DNA of 64,000 bases from Paracoccaceae bacterium. Its GTDB lineage: Bacteria > Pseudomonadota > Alphaproteobacteria > Rhodobacterales > Rhodobacteraceae. This document shows positions 63,323 through 64,000 of this stretch, piece after piece. The stretch is taken from NCBI GenBank assembly GCA_027486345.1, contig JAIXPH010000003.1, positions 1-64,000 of the forward strand, read 5' to 3'. How positions within the stretch are numbered: position 1 is the first letter of the stretch; every line of letters starts with the position of its first letter. The notes beneath the pieces are model-generated. The model saw nothing but the letters and a program-made list of their open reading frames with translations, made no database searches and had not been told where the DNA came from. Position numbers and translations under genes: made by a program.

Positions 63323-64000
63323 TTAAAGAAAACTCTGCGGATCAATATCCACAGCCAGCCGCACATTCGTCGGCACCCGGACTTGCGCCAGCCACGCAGC
63401 GACGGCGGCTTGGATCGCCACGCCTTTGTCGGCCTTGACCAGCAGGCGCACGCGGTGGCGTCCCCTCACGCGGGCAATCGGCGCGGGCGCCGGGCCGTAA
63501 AGCACCGCCCCCACCGCGCGCAACGGCCCGTCCCGCCGCGCAAGCTCTGCACCGAAGTCGAACACCGCCTGTACCTCTGGCCCGGACAGGATGATCCCCG
63601 CCATGCGGCCATAGGGTGGAACCCCTGCGGCACGACGCTCGGCCGCTTCGGCCCGCCAGAACGCCTCTTCATCACCGCCAAGGATGGCGCGGATCACCGG
63701 GTGTTCGGGCTGGTGGGTTTGCAACCATGCGACACCCTTTTTCCCCTCGGCCCGGCCTGCACGCCCTGCCACTTGGCGCATCAACTGGAACGTCCGCTCT
63801 GCCGCGCGAAGGTCTGATCCTTGCAAGCCAAGGTCGGCATCTATCACCCCCACCAGCGTCAAATGTGGGAAATTGTGCCCCTTGGCCACGATCTGGGTGC
63901 CGATGATGATGTCGGCCCCGCCTGCGGCAATCACCTCGATCTGTTCCTTTAGCGCGCGGGCTGAGCCGAACAGGTCCGACGACAGCACCGCCACGCGCGC
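63323..64000 (-). CDS. priA: Primosomal protein N' (PriA), C-terminal part
   Basis: The gene continues past the right edge, so only the C-terminal 225 residues are seen. They include the helicase motifs GTQIVAKGHNFPHLTLVGVIDAD and AAERTFQLMRQVAGRAGRAEG (motif VI), then the C-terminal RHRVRLLVKADKGVAIQAAV region. PriA restarts stalled replication forks. The zinc-binding and DEXH parts lie outside the window. Confidence 0.93.
   Translation of the reverse strand, partial: ARVAVLSSDLFGSARALKEQIEVIAAGGADIIIGTQIVAKGHNFPHLTLVGVIDADLGLQGSDLRAAERTFQLMRQVAGRAGRAEGKKGVAWLQTHQPEHPVIRAILGGDEEAFWRAEAAERRAAGVPPYGRMAGIILSGPEVQAVFDFGAELARRDGPLRAVGAVLYGPAPAPIARVRGRHRVRLLVKADKGVAIQAAVAAWLAQVRVPTNVRLAVDIDPQSFL

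Overview
The window is a GC-rich alphaproteobacterial chromosome segment, most likely from the Rhodobacteraceae/Paracoccaceae. The evidence is a GcrA cell-cycle regulator with paired GANTC sites elsewhere in the window, an NDUFS4-like complex I subunit, MeaB and methylmalonyl-CoA epimerase, a DUF1467/DUF6455/DUF3108 gene set typical of that family, an FeS-type bacterial cryptochrome, and a gcvT-gcvH-gcvP operon behind a tandem glycine riboswitch. No species call is made, because no search could be run.

Layout. Positions 1-2900 are an accessory tract next to a tRNA-Arg(UCU) gene. It holds the end of an IS3-family element, the 3' remnant of a type I restriction subunit (hsdR), two coupled phage-type small genes, an HD-domain protein and a secreted thermonuclease. 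From 2914 to 7600 the content is core: tRNA, GNAT, complex I subunit, uvrB, a ParA-like ATPase and an entericidin. A second accessory insert, clearly AT-richer, spans about 7600-9420. It begins with a block of strong hairpins and contains two genes of unknown function that overlap by ATGA. From 9429 onward the window is a mosaic of core genes: lepA; a copper-chaperone pair; rpmB; hrpB; meaB; an MFS exporter; argD-argF-inositol phosphatase; gcrA; rimO; many small conserved proteins; a histone-deacetylase-like amidohydrolase; the glycine cleavage operon; a MATE pump; gltX; a PfkB kinase; ohrR-ynfA and divergent ohr; nadE; a large MORN-repeat protein; an FeS photolyase/cryptochrome; leuA; the cell-shape cluster mreB-mreC-mreD-mrdA-rodA; a hydroxypyruvate reductase; and the 3' part of priA, which runs off the right edge.

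Notable non-coding content. The tandem glycine riboswitch controls gcvTHP. An OhrR-type operator lies between ohrR and ohr. A possible leucine attenuator precedes leuA, and four hairpins in a row follow it. Nine copies of a short intergenic element with the core AAATATCC plus a G/C hairpin recur across the window, mostly just after stop codons. A different element of about 100 bp occurs twice in inverted orientation, flanking the 10.5 kb photolyase/leuA/mre/rodA segment.

The best candidate for an undescribed system is the two-gene AT-rich module at 7859-9372. Other items worth checking are a stand-alone PD-(D/E)XK-like protein beside leuA, the PCuAC fusion protein, and the dispersed repeat families. 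No CRISPR array, rRNA, complete prophage or integrase was seen.
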